A stretch of DNA of 23,776 bases, from the NCBI GenBank assembly GCA_024699595.1, contig JAILPG010000135.1, positions 1 through 23,776 of the forward strand, in the 5' to 3' direction. The first letter of the stretch is position 1. Every line of letters starts with the position of its first letter. Made by a program: the position numbers and the translations under genes. This document shows positions 1 through 6,757 of the stretch, piece by piece. This stretch comes from Lachnospiraceae bacterium (GTDB taxonomy: Bacteria > Bacillota_A > Clostridia > Lachnospirales > Lachnospiraceae). A model generated the notes under the pieces. The model did no database searches. It was not told the origin of the DNA and was given only the letters and a program-made list of their open reading frames with translations.

Positions 1-1091
1 TCTCCGTTTTCGTCAAACAGATAGAGCTTGTTTTTCTTAAGCGAAAAGCTTATCTTTCCCCGGTTACGGTCAAAAGAATCATCACTTAACGATTCGTCCG
101 AAGGGATTATGACTCTGAAGGTATCAGTCGCAGCCGCAGGATGTATAGATACGACGCTTGTATCCCTTCCCATTACTTCTATGTCCTTAAGATCACATTT
201 TAAGGGGCCGTTCTTATCCACGATGAAGCCTTCCGGACGGATGCCGACAGTAAGAGTTTCACGGTCTTTTCCATGAATGTCAGGTATCTCATCATCTCCG
301 ATAAAAAGTGAGCCGTTCTTTATGCTGCCCTTAAAGAGATTTACGGGAGGATTTCCGAGGAACTTTGCGACAAACAGATTGGCAGGTTTGTCATATACCT
401 CCTGGGGCTTTCCTATCTGCTGTATCACACCGCTGTTCATAACGATTATCAGATCGGAAATGCTCATTGCATCCTCCTGATTGTGAGTAACGAATATCGT
501 GGTGACACCGGTCTCCTTCTGTATCCTTCTGATCTCTTCCCTGGTCTGCAGAGCAAGTCTTGCATCAAGATTTGAAAGAGGTTCATCAAGTAAAAGGATA
601 TTCGGAGTCTTTACAAGGGCTCTTGCGATCGCAACTCTCTGTTGCTGACCGCCTGAGAGCTCCGAAGGCTTTCTATCCATCAGCTCTTCTATCTGGACAA
701 GCCTTGCAGCTTCGTCAGCCTTACTGTTCATCTGTTCTTTTGTGAGCTTTTCCTCACCCTTAAGGTTTTCAAGAGGAAAGATTATATTCTGTCTGACCGT
801 AAGATGCGGATAGAGTGCATAGTTCTGAAATACCATGCCTATGCCTCTTTTTTCGGGAGGAAGCTTGGTTACGTCATTATCATCAAAAAAGATCTTTCCT
901 TCCGTAGGCTTTTCAAGTCCGCAGATAAGATTTAAGGCCGTACTCTTTCCGCAGCCCGAAGGTCCCAAAAGGCTTATGAGCTTTCCGCTTGGTATCTCAA
1001 AATTAAAATCATTTACGGCGATTACATCGGCACCGCCCTTTTTATTTCTGTTTGGAAATCTTTTGGTGAGTCCTTCAAATACTACCTTCAT
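1..1091 (-). CDS. Sugar ABC transporter ATP-binding protein, MsmX/UgpC/MalK type (3' end outside window)
   Basis: This is the ATPase that powers import of sugars (oligosaccharides or glycerol-phosphate-like substrates) by a CUT1-type ABC transporter on the inner face of the membrane. Reading the minus strand from the ATG at 1091-1089 gives 363 codons without a stop before the window edge, so the C-terminus is missing. The nucleotide-binding domain is complete: Walker A GPSGCGKST at residues 43-51, Q-loop Q89, signature LSGGQQQR at 145-152, Walker B LLLDEP ending at 171, D-loop and H-loop H203. From about residue 235 the regulatory OB-fold (TOBE) region follows, with the typical VGIRPE segment. 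AGAGGAG lies 9 nt upstream of the start. No permease or binding-protein gene is visible. In Firmicutes such an ATPase can serve several transporters (MsmX-like), so the substrate is not known. The family assignment is very secure. Confidence 0.95.
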   Translation of the reverse strand, partial: MKVVFEGLTKRFPNRNKKGGADVIAVNDFNFEIPSGKLISLLGPSGCGKSTALNLICGLEKPTEGKIFFDDNDVTKLPPEKRGIGMVFQNYALYPHLTVRQNIIFPLENLKGEEKLTKEQMNSKADEAARLVQIEELMDRKPSELSGGQQQRVAIARALVKTPNILLLDEPLSNLDARLALQTREEIRRIQKETGVTTIFVTHNQEDAMSISDLIIVMNSGVIQQIGKPQEVYDKPANLFVAKFLGNPPVNLFKGSIKNGSLFIGDDEIPDIHGKDRETLTVGIRPEGFIVDKNGPLKCDLKDIEVMGRDTSVVSIHPAAATDTFRVIIPSDESLSDDSFDRNRGKISFSLKKNKLYLFDENG

Positions 1092-1382
1092 CCTCTCGGT
1101 CTCCTCTGTTTTATGGCTGTGATCATTTTAAGGAAAGACTGATATTTTGCGTTATCAGCGTTTTCTCAAATATATCACAGTTGAAAGATGATGTATAGCA
1201 TTGCGGGGACTGTAACAGACGGGATTTGGAATATGACTCACAGCAGATTTTATTTCTTTTTTATAAACAGAATACAGAATGGACACATTTATCATTTAGA
1301 ATGATCAGTGTAAGGGGTGCATTTGCATATTACCCGGGGAAGGAACAGAAATCATCAGGAAATGTAAGGAAAGGGGAAAAAC
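1092..1382. other. Divergent intergenic region, no gene seen
   Basis: This is the upstream region of the minus-strand ABC ATPase gene and of the small plus-strand candidate gene at 1383. It is AT-rich. I do not see a convincing protein start on either strand, an RNA gene or a clean sigma-A promoter. A short imperfect dyad, TGATA and TATCA separated by 8 nt, lies near 1140-1157. An open frame running 1226-1603 in another register has poor start context and looks like a chance frame over the candidate gene at 1383. Confidence 0.5.
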
Positions 1383-1595
1383 GTGTACAGTCTGTTGGAA
1401 TCAGAAATAGCAATCTTTGTCGGAAATCATATCAGAAAATACGGATCGGTGCCTACACTTGGAAATCTCATACAGGAAAAAGGATTTTTGATGGTAATGA
1501 TCAATATGCGCTATATCATGGGGCTTATTTATGCAGGAATGATAAGACTTTCATTCATGCCCGAGGCTCAGCTGCTGATCGCCTGCACGAAATGA
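1383..1595 (+). CDS. Candidate small protein, 70 aa, unknown function
   Basis: I do not recognise this product. The frame starts with GTG, and a purine-rich GGAAAGGGG element lies about 6 nt upstream. An in-frame TAA immediately precedes that element, so no longer start is possible. Codon choice resembles the surrounding genes, and the frame closes with TGA 31 nt before a strong terminator hairpin, as expected for a short monocistronic gene. The protein has a mildly acidic N-terminus (YSLLESEIAIF), a polar middle, and a hydrophobic methionine-rich stretch at about residues 35-65 (MVMINMRYIMGLIYAGMI) that could be a membrane or amphipathic helix. There is no Cys-rich, HTH or toxin motif. An alternative is that this is a chance frame in a non-coding transcript. 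The GTG start and lack of recognisable homologs keep confidence moderate. Confidence 0.45.
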   Translation: MYSLLESEIAIFVGNHIRKYGSVPTLGNLIQEKGFLMVMINMRYIMGLIYAGMIRLSFMPEAQLLIACTK

Positions 1596-1626
1596 CAGAG
1601 TAAGTAACGATCTAAAAGTAAAAGAG

Positions 1627-1672
1627 CGCACGGATATGCCGGCAATGCCGATCATATCCGTGCGGTCTTTTT
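1627..1672 (+). terminator. Rho-independent terminator
   Basis: A perfect 12-bp stem, CGCACGGATATG (1627-1638) with CATATCCGTGCG (1653-1664), is extended inside by CGGC/GCCG around an AAT loop and followed by GTCTTTTT. It ends whatever transcript covers the 70-residue candidate gene at 1383-1595. Confidence 0.85.
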
Positions 1673-1765
1673 GGTTTGGAAAACAAATGCAGCTTTATGC
1701 ACAAGAGATCTTGCTGAGTATTCATATCCCGTTATACGCATGCTAAAAATGTGCTATATTATCAG

Positions 1766-1782
1766 AAGTTGCTACGCAACTT
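1766..1782. repeat. GNA-triloop mini-hairpin
   Basis: A 7-bp perfect inverted repeat, AAGTTGC and GCAACTT, is separated by TAC; read on the minus strand the loop is GTA. It overlaps the -35 of the promoter for the 1850 gene. The same GC-GNA-GC type of hairpin recurs twice in the spacer between tRNA genes at 23491-23585. Confidence 0.55.
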
Positions 1783-1797
1783 ACTATAAGGTATACT
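1769..1797 (+). promoter_or_regulatory. Predicted sigma-A promoter for the 1850 transcription unit
   Basis: A -35 TTGCTA at 1769-1774 and a -10 TATACT at 1792-1797 are separated by exactly 17 bp, giving a start near 1804 and a leader of about 45 nt before the AAGGAAGG ribosome binding site at 1833-1840. It lies downstream of the terminator at 1627-1672, so it marks a new unit. Confidence 0.6.
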
Positions 1798-1849
1798 TTA
1801 TAAGTTCAGTTTTGACATACTTAATATTTTTTAAGGAAGGAAACATGTC

Positions 1850-2218
1850 ATGAATAAATCTAAATGCATAACAGTTGATGATCACACGATAATCGTTGAA
1901 AAGGATGACGTACAGGACATTGTCTATTACCTTAATAACTATGTCTTTGTAACACAGCCTCATACTCTCACCAAAAACCACAGGCCCTTCATTCCCTGGG
2001 CAAAGGTTCTTGACAGTGAGGATTCGGCACGCGACGAATGGTACCGCGTGGTCGGAAAGCTTATTAAAAAGGACTCAGATTCCAAATATTTCAAAAATCC
2101 CAAGATCGAAGAGCATCTTAACAACGGCGGCGAGCTTACCGATGATGACAGGAAGCATTTTGAGGTAATGGTCGAAAACGTGATCGATAACTGTCAGGCA
2201 CATAAGATAAACATCTGA
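1850..2218 (+). CDS. Hypothetical protein, 122 aa
   Basis: I do not recognise this protein. The ATG at 1850 has AAGGAAGG 9 nt upstream. An earlier ATG at 1845 meets a stop after two codons and is not used. The product is soluble and charged, has no signal peptide or membrane segment, and carries many Asp, Lys and His residues. The first 30 residues look like beta strands (ITVDDHTIIVEKDDV); the C-terminal half looks helical and ends in a patch rich in Asp and Asn. It is followed after 2 bp by the trigger-factor-like lipoprotein gene, so the two are probably translated from one message and may act together. There is no sign of truncation or unusual composition. That it is a real gene is well supported by promoter, ribosome binding site and spacing; its function is open. 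Confidence 0.8.
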   Translation: MNKSKCITVDDHTIIVEKDDVQDIVYYLNNYVFVTQPHTLTKNHRPFIPWAKVLDSEDSARDEWYRVVGKLIKKDSDSKYFKNPKIEEHLNNGGELTDDDRKHFEVMVENVIDNCQAHKINI

Positions 2219-2220
2219 TC

Positions 2221-3018
2221 ATGAAAAAGAATCTTCATAAAGCCGCATATCCCGCCCTGTTATGTCTCTTCTTATTTTTCCTATGCTGCCTTACAGGCTG
2301 TGGAGGGACTAAGACATCGATTCCCTATAATGCCGGAGAGATCGTTGAGCTAGGCCAGTATAAGGGTCTTACGGTCACAAAGATGTCAGCCGAGGTAACG
2401 GATGAAGAGGTCGATATAAAGATAGAAGCCGACCTTCTTGGAATGTTTCCCGAGGAAACAGAGCTGTCCGATGAGCTCATATTTGAGGCAACAGGCGGCT
2501 TGTACAGCGATCTTGAATCGTACAGAAAAGATGTTAAAGAAGAGCTTATCCGCGAAGCCGAGGAATATGCAAAATCCGCCATGTATATTGACTTATGGGA
2601 ACAGGTGGTGGATAATTCTGTGATCAGAGGCGAGATCCCTGCCGATCTCATTTCACAGAAAAAAGAGACCATGAGGACCAATGCCTTGATCTATGCGGAG
2701 AGCTATGACCTCACCGTGGAAGAGTTCATCAATTCGGTGCTTGGAAAGACCACCGAAGAATTCGAATCGGAAATCGAAGAGTATGCTCTCAAGGCAGCCA
2801 AGGAAACTCTGGTACTTAAAGCGATCGCAGACAAAGAAGGTCTCAACGTCACAAAAAGAGAGCTTGACGCAGGCATTGATACCTACGTGGAAACCTACGG
2901 TTATACATCCAGAAAAGATTTTATGGAAACAATAAACCTGGACGAATTTGAGGAATATATACTTGAATCAAAGGTTCAGGAATTTATCGCGGATAATGCA
3001 GTGATCACAGAAGAATGA
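2221..3018 (+). CDS. Secreted lipoprotein resembling the trigger factor C-terminal (chaperone) domain
   Basis: The start follows the previous stop by 2 bp, so translation is probably coupled. Residues 1-27 form a lipoprotein signal: basic MKKNLHK, a hydrophobic stretch, then lipobox LTGC with Cys27 as the expected lipid-anchored residue. Just after it, VELGQYKGLTV followed by a short VTDEEVD stretch matches the linker that in trigger factor leads into the peptidyl-prolyl isomerase domain. That domain (usually about 90 residues) is absent here, and the sequence passes directly into a long, acidic, helical region at about residues 75-265 that resembles the trigger factor/SurA-type substrate-cradling domain. 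I infer a membrane-anchored extracytoplasmic holdase or foldase for exported proteins. The gene precedes asnS by 65 nt. The lipoprotein assignment is firm; the chaperone assignment rests on motif resemblance alone. Confidence 0.75.
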   Translation: MKKNLHKAAYPALLCLFLFFLCCLTGCGGTKTSIPYNAGEIVELGQYKGLTVTKMSAEVTDEEVDIKIEADLLGMFPEETELSDELIFEATGGLYSDLESYRKDVKEELIREAEEYAKSAMYIDLWEQVVDNSVIRGEIPADLISQKKETMRTNALIYAESYDLTVEEFINSVLGKTTEEFESEIEEYALKAAKETLVLKAIADKEGLNVTKRELDAGIDTYVETYGYTSRKDFMETINLDEFEEYILESKVQEFIADNAVITEE

Positions 3019-3067
3019 ACGCTCATATCCGCAAGCAGTAAACTCACTACAAAACGCAATAATTTAT

Positions 3068-3074
3068 GGAAAGG
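3068..3074 (+). promoter_or_regulatory. Ribosome binding site that sets the asnS start
   Basis: GGAAAGG lies 9 nt before the ATG at 3084. The upstream in-frame ATG at 3066 overlaps this element and has no ribosome binding site of its own, so translation should begin at 3084. Confidence 0.65.
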
Positions 3075-3083
3075 CATGAAAAA

Positions 3084-4475
3084 ATGGAGCTTGTATCATT
3101 AAGAGAACTGTTCAGAAACAAGGAAGAATACTACAACAGGGAAGTAAAGATCGGAGGATGGATAAGAAATCACAGGGATTCAAAGACCTTTGGTTTTCTG
3201 ATGATAAATGACGGAACCTTCTTTGAACATTTACAGGTGGTATATTCCGATAAGCTTTCAAATTTCCCGGAGATCACCGCTCTTAACATTGGCTCCGCTG
3301 TCATAGTAACAGGAACTCTCGTGCCTACTCCCGAGGCTAAGCAGCCTTTCGAGATCCAGGCTGAGGAGGTATATATCGAGGGACAGTCGACTCCCGATTA
3401 TCCGCTGCAGCCAAAGAGACACACGATGGAATTCTTAAGGACCATTCCCCACTTAAGGGCACGTACCAACACCTTTGAAGCCGTATTCAGGGTTCGTTCG
3501 CTTGCTGCCTATGCTATACACAAATTCTTCCAGGAGAGGGATTTTGTATATGTGCATACGCCCATAATCACCGGAAGTGACTGCGAGGGAGCAGGAGAAA
3601 TGTTCCAGGTGACCACTCTTGATCTTAAGGATGTTCCAAAGACCGAGGATGGAGAGCCCGATTACTCCAAGGACTTCTTCAACAAGCCGACCAACCTTAC
3701 CGTAAGCGGTCAGTTAAACGGCGAGACCTATGCAATGGCATTCAGAAACATCTACACCTTCGGTCCTACCTTCAGAGCTGAGAATTCAAATACGACAAGG
3801 CATGCTGCCGAGTTCTGGATGATCGAGCCCGAGATGGCATTCTGCGATCTTAAGGATGACATGATCATAGCCGAGAGCATGATAAAATACATCATCAGAT
3901 ATGTAATGGAAAACGCACCCGAGGAAATGGCCTTCTTTAACAGCTTCATAGACAAGGGCCTCATTGAGAGACTTAATAATGTCGTTAACTCCGATTTTGC
4001 CCATGTGACCTATACCGAAGCGATCGATATCCTTGAAAAACACAATGATGAGTTTGAATACAAGGTTTTCTGGGGCTGTGACCTGCAGACCGAGCATGAG
4101 AGATACCTGACAGAGAAGGAATATAAGCGTCCCGTTTTTGTCACGGATTATCCCAAGGATATAAAGGCCTTCTACATGAAGCTTAATGAAGATGATAAGA
4201 CCGTTGCCGCAGTGGACTGTCTGGTACCCGGTATCGGCGAGATCATCGGCGGATCTCAGAGAGAGGATGATTACGATAAGCTTGTAAAGAGGATGGAAGA
4301 GCTTGGTCTTAAGAAGGAAGACTATGATTTCTATCTCGATCTCAGAAAGTACGGTTCGGTAACTCATTCCGGATTCGGTCTCGGCTTTGAGAGAATGGTA
4401 ATGTATCTGACCGGTATCTCAAACATCAGGGACGTGATCCCATTCCCGAGAACAGTCAACAACTGTGAGCTGTAA
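3084..4475 (+). CDS. asnS: Asparaginyl-tRNA synthetase
   Basis: It charges tRNA-Asn with asparagine using ATP in the cytoplasm (class II synthetase, subclass IIb). Starting at 3084 gives 463 residues, the normal size; the ATG at 3066 would add six residues but lacks a ribosome binding site. The N-terminal OB-fold anticodon-binding domain (about residues 10-105, with [15 protein letters not shown] near 24-38) leads to the catalytic domain. There one sees the AsnRS-typical [10 protein letters not shown] segment, class II motif 2 [11 protein letters not shown] at about 230-240, and motif 3 GFGLGFER at about 430-437 followed by [11 protein letters not shown]-box leader would be a usual control, but the 65 nt upstream is too short for one. 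It may be read from the promoter at 1769. Assignment is very secure. Confidence 0.97.
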   Translation: MELVSLRELFRNKEEYYNREVKIGGWIRNHRDSKTFGFLMINDGTFFEHLQVVYSDKLSNFPEITALNIGSAVIVTGTLVPTPEAKQPFEIQAEEVYIEGQSTPDYPLQPKRHTMEFLRTIPHLRARTNTFEAVFRVRSLAAYAIHKFFQERDFVYVHTPIITGSDCEGAGEMFQVTTLDLKDVPKTEDGEPDYSKDFFNKPTNLTVSGQLNGETYAMAFRNIYTFGPTFRAENSNTTRHAAEFWMIEPEMAFCDLKDDMIIAESMIKYIIRYVMENAPEEMAFFNSFIDKGLIERLNNVVNSDFAHVTYTEAIDILEKHNDEFEYKVFWGCDLQTEHERYLTEKEYKRPVFVTDYPKDIKAFYMKLNEDDKTVAAVDCLVPGIGEIIGGSQREDDYDKLVKRMEELGLKKEDYDFYLDLRKYGSVTHSGFGLGFERMVMYLTGISNIRDVIPFPRTVNNCEL

Positions 4476-4528
4476 CAAGCACCGGAAATCTTCATATTTT
4501 TACATAAACATCACAGAACAATACATCT

Positions 4529-4556
4529 TTGATTTATGAAAAAAATGCGTTATAAT
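4529..4556 (+). promoter_or_regulatory. Predicted sigma-A promoter of the NlpC/P60 gene
   Basis: A -35 TTGATT at 4529-4534 and a perfect -10 TATAAT at 4551-4556 have a 16-bp spacer. The start would fall near 4563, leaving a leader of about 100 nt. The -10 box lies inside the left arm of a 16-bp perfect inverted repeat (4543-4585), so melting or protein binding at the repeat could control it. The leader also holds a small hairpin, GGCTGT/ACAGCC, at 4586-4602. Confidence 0.6.
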
Positions 4557-4585
4557 CGAAATGAGGGAACGATTATAACGCATTT
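4539..4585 (-). terminator. Minus-strand-oriented terminator formed by a 16-bp perfect inverted repeat
   Basis: The arms 4543-4558 and 4570-4585 are perfectly complementary (16 bp, 11-nt loop). On the minus strand the hairpin is followed directly by a run of seven T (complement of A at 4539-4545), a good intrinsic terminator. On the plus strand only TTT follows, so it would be weak for asnS. The nearest minus-strand gene that could feed it is the FRG gene ending at 5939, about 1.35 kb away. It overlaps the plus-strand promoter at 4529-4556, so an operator role is an alternative. Confidence 0.6.
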
Positions 4586-4662
4586 GGCTGTTTGATACAG
4601 CCGCCGGATCCGATGATATGACTCGTCTGTTCCGGTTTTGGGGAATTAATAAGGGAGCATAA

Positions 4663-5937
4663 ATGTATAAAAGACCACTGTGTTTTATACTTGCATTGAT
4701 CATATTTATCGGTCATCCGTTATCCATTTCTGCAACGACAAAAAACGATGCCATTAAGCAGAAACAGGAAGCCGAGAAGAATCTCGATTCCATCAACAGT
4801 GATATAGATGACCTGTCAGGCGACAAGGAAGCGATCGAAAGCGAGATAGCCGCTATCGATGAAGAACTTGTCGATCTGCTGCTCACCGTTGATGTCATTA
4901 ACGGTGATATCGAAGATAAGAAGGTTGCCATAGCAGAAGCCGAGGCCTCCTATGAGGAAGCAAAGGCAAGGGAGGAATCCCAGTACAATGCTATGAAGCG
5001 TCGTATCAAATTCATGTATGAAAAGGGCGACAGCTCATACATGGAACTTCTGATGAGCTCACAGAGCATTTCCGATTTGGTAAATAAGAGCGACTATGTG
5101 GAAAGGCTGTATGTCTATGACAGGCAGCTGTTGATCTCATACCAGGAAACCAAGCAGGAAGTGCTGGTATTAAAGGAAAAGCTTGAAAACGAACTGCACG
5201 ATCTTGAGGAGCTGCAGGAAGACTATTTAGCCCAGTCCGAAGATCTTAAGGCCATGATCGCGGAAAAACAGGAAACGGTCGAAGATTTTGACAATAAACT
5301 TAATGCAGCCAGGGAAAAAGCTTCCGAATATACGGCACAGATCAAGGAACAGACTGCCGTTATAAAACAGATCGAGGCTCAGGAAGCTGAAGAAGCAAGA
5401 AGAAAGGCCGAGGAAGAAAAAAAGAGAAAGGCTGAAGAGGAAGCAAGAAAGAAAGCTGAGGAAGAAGCAAGGAAAAAGGCTCAGGAAGAGCAGGCACAGA
5501 CATCCTCCGATAACGGAAACAATGAGCAGCCCGAAACCCCCTCAGAACCGGAACCGGCTCCCGAACCCTCTTACAATAACGATCCCGGAGATTCCTCAAA
5601 GGGTCAGGAGATCGCAAACTTTGCCCTGCAGTATGTCGGTTACCCTTATGTATCCGGCGGCACCTCTCTTACCGAGGGCTGTGACTGTTCGGGATTTACC
5701 TCCGCTGTATATGCAAACTTCGGAATATCCATTCCGAGAACCTCATATTCCCAGTCTACGGCAGGCAGGGAAGTAAGCTATTCCGCTGCTCAGCCCGGAG
5801 ACATCATCTATTATGGCGGACATGTGGGAATATACATAGGCGGCGGCCAGATAGTGCATGCAAGCACTGCCGCTACAGGCATTAAGATAAGCAATGCACT
5901 CTACAGATCGATAATCACAGTCAGAAGATTTGTATAG
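4663..5937 (+). CDS. Secreted NlpC/P60 peptidoglycan endopeptidase with PcsB/CwlO-like coiled coil
   Basis: It cuts peptide cross-bridges or stems in peptidoglycan outside the cell, in a family used for growth or daughter-cell separation. AAGGGAG precedes the ATG at 4663. Residues 1-24 form a signal peptide (cut expected after SISA). Residues about 28-240 are a long acidic/basic coiled coil as in PcsB and CwlO, where it keeps the enzyme inactive until FtsEX engages it. A Lys/Glu/Ala-rich stretch (EEARKKA repeats, about 240-275) and a Pro/Glu-rich linker follow. The NlpC/P60 domain fills about 310-424: catalytic Cys342 in CDCSGF, His387 in GGHVGIY, and His399 in VHAST. All three catalytic residues are present and the length (424) is normal. 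No ftsEX is in the window. It converges on the FRG gene with one base between the stops and no terminator between. Confidence 0.93.
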   Translation: MYKRPLCFILALIIFIGHPLSISATTKNDAIKQKQEAEKNLDSINSDIDDLSGDKEAIESEIAAIDEELVDLLLTVDVINGDIEDKKVAIAEAEASYEEAKAREESQYNAMKRRIKFMYEKGDSSYMELLMSSQSISDLVNKSDYVERLYVYDRQLLISYQETKQEVLVLKEKLENELHDLEELQEDYLAQSEDLKAMIAEKQETVEDFDNKLNAAREKASEYTAQIKEQTAVIKQIEAQEAEEARRKAEEEKKRKAEEEARKKAEEEARKKAQEEQAQTSSDNGNNEQPETPSEPEPAPEPSYNNDPGDSSKGQEIANFALQYVGYPYVSGGTSLTEGCDCSGFTSAVYANFGISIPRTSYSQSTAGREVSYSAAQPGDIIYYGGHVGIYIGGGQIVHASTAATGIKISNALYRSIITVRRFV

Positions 5938-5938
5938 A

Positions 5939-6742
5939 CTACATCACATAATAATGTCTTGCTATCCATTTTGATAAGCCCGAAAGACCCGGATACACTA
6001 TCCTCTCACTTATGTTCATCTGATCGAGCATATCCCTGATCCTCCATCTGAGGCTCTTGTCTATGACATACTTAACCGTCTTCTCGGTCTTTTTATCCAG
6101 GAAATCTTCAATATCCGTGATCCCCATCGGAATGACGGAGAAGAATGAATACTGGTTCACTATCCTCTCATCCATTGACGGAGGCTCGATGATGACCATC
6201 GCATTGTCCTGCATATCTATATCATACTGGCTTAAGGAGTTGTTTGTAAGCTTTCTCAGAAGATCCACCGAAAAAATGGTCGACTGCTTCTTATTGACCT
6301 CTTCCCTGTAGTTATCCGGAAGATACAGAAGCATCTCCGCCATATCCATTCTCCATACCACGCAGTCATGCTTATCCATTTCCTCGAGATTTTCCTCGCA
6401 GGTTGCAAAATGCAGTCCCACAAGGGGAGAATGCGTCCAGTCAAGAAGTCTTGTGGGAAGTCCGTAATGCTGTCCCACTATTATCTGTCTCCATACAGAT
6501 CCGGCTACCAAAGGATCGCTTGCTACAGCATATTTTGCAAAGTTTTCAAGTATCGCAGGCTCCAGCTCTTTCTGTAAATGCTTGCAGCTTCTGGACAGAG
6601 AGGTGGTCATCTTAAATGATACATCCGACATCCCTCTGTATATATACATCCCCCTGTTTCTCTTAAGATCCGGCCTGTAATCCTGTTCCGTAAAAAGAGG
6701 CAGAAGCTCTTCTATCTTTGTGATCCTTGTTTCCTGTATCAA
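5939..6742 (-). CDS. FRG-domain protein
   Basis: The protein (267 aa) carries an FRG domain, named for an F/Y-R-G motif and widespread in bacterial and phage proteins, often of unknown biochemical role. Visible motifs are YRGMSD at residues 35-40 and GQHYGLPTRLLDWT at 90-103, the two hallmarks of the family, followed by SPLVGLHFA. There is no signal peptide or membrane segment, so it is cytoplasmic. The start is TTG at 6742-6740: a GGGGG run at 6754-6750 sits 7 nt upstream, whereas the first internal ATG (residue 32) would cut into the FRG motif. It follows deoC by 15 bp and is the last gene of the pyrC-led run. FRG proteins are sometimes found near phage or defence genes, but nothing here shows that role. 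Family call secure, function unknown. Confidence 0.85.
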   Translation of the reverse strand: MIQETRITKIEELLPLFTEQDYRPDLKRNRGMYIYRGMSDVSFKMTTSLSRSCKHLQKELEPAILENFAKYAVASDPLVAGSVWRQIIVGQHYGLPTRLLDWTHSPLVGLHFATCEENLEEMDKHDCVVWRMDMAEMLLYLPDNYREEVNKKQSTIFSVDLLRKLTNNSLSQYDIDMQDNAMVIIEPPSMDERIVNQYSFFSVIPMGITDIEDFLDKKTEKTVKYVIDKSLRWRIRDMLDQMNISERIVYPGLSGLSKWIARHYYVM

Positions 6743-6749
6743 CTGTTTT

Positions 6750-6754
6750 CCCCC
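6750..6754 (-). promoter_or_regulatory. Ribosome binding site supporting a TTG start for the FRG gene
   Basis: On the minus strand GGGGGAAAA is followed, 7 nt after the G run, by TTG. It lies between the deoC stop (6760-6758) and the TTG, and favours that start over the first in-frame ATG 31 codons later. Confidence 0.6.
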
Positions 6755-6757
6755 GTT

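Noticed and set aside
1226..1603. 125-residue plus-strand open frame
   Set aside because: It overlaps the better-initiated 70-residue frame at 1383, lacks a ribosome binding site, and its translation is basic and low in protein-like pattern.
3019..3083. Possible T-box leader before asnS
   Set aside because: Only 65 nt lie between genes, with no T-box sequence and no terminator hairpin.
3786..4367. 193-residue minus-strand open frame
   Set aside because: Antisense to asnS; it arises from codon bias on the coding strand.
4563..4662. Possible c-di-AMP (ydaO) riboswitch before the cell-wall hydrolase
   Set aside because: The leader is about 100 nt and lacks the conserved segments of that riboswitch; only small hairpins are present.
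5400..5490. Tandem repeat of about 24 bp, possible CRISPR-like or satellite array
   Set aside because: It encodes the Lys/Glu/Ala coiled-coil repeats of the NlpC/P60 protein and stays in frame; there are no spacers.
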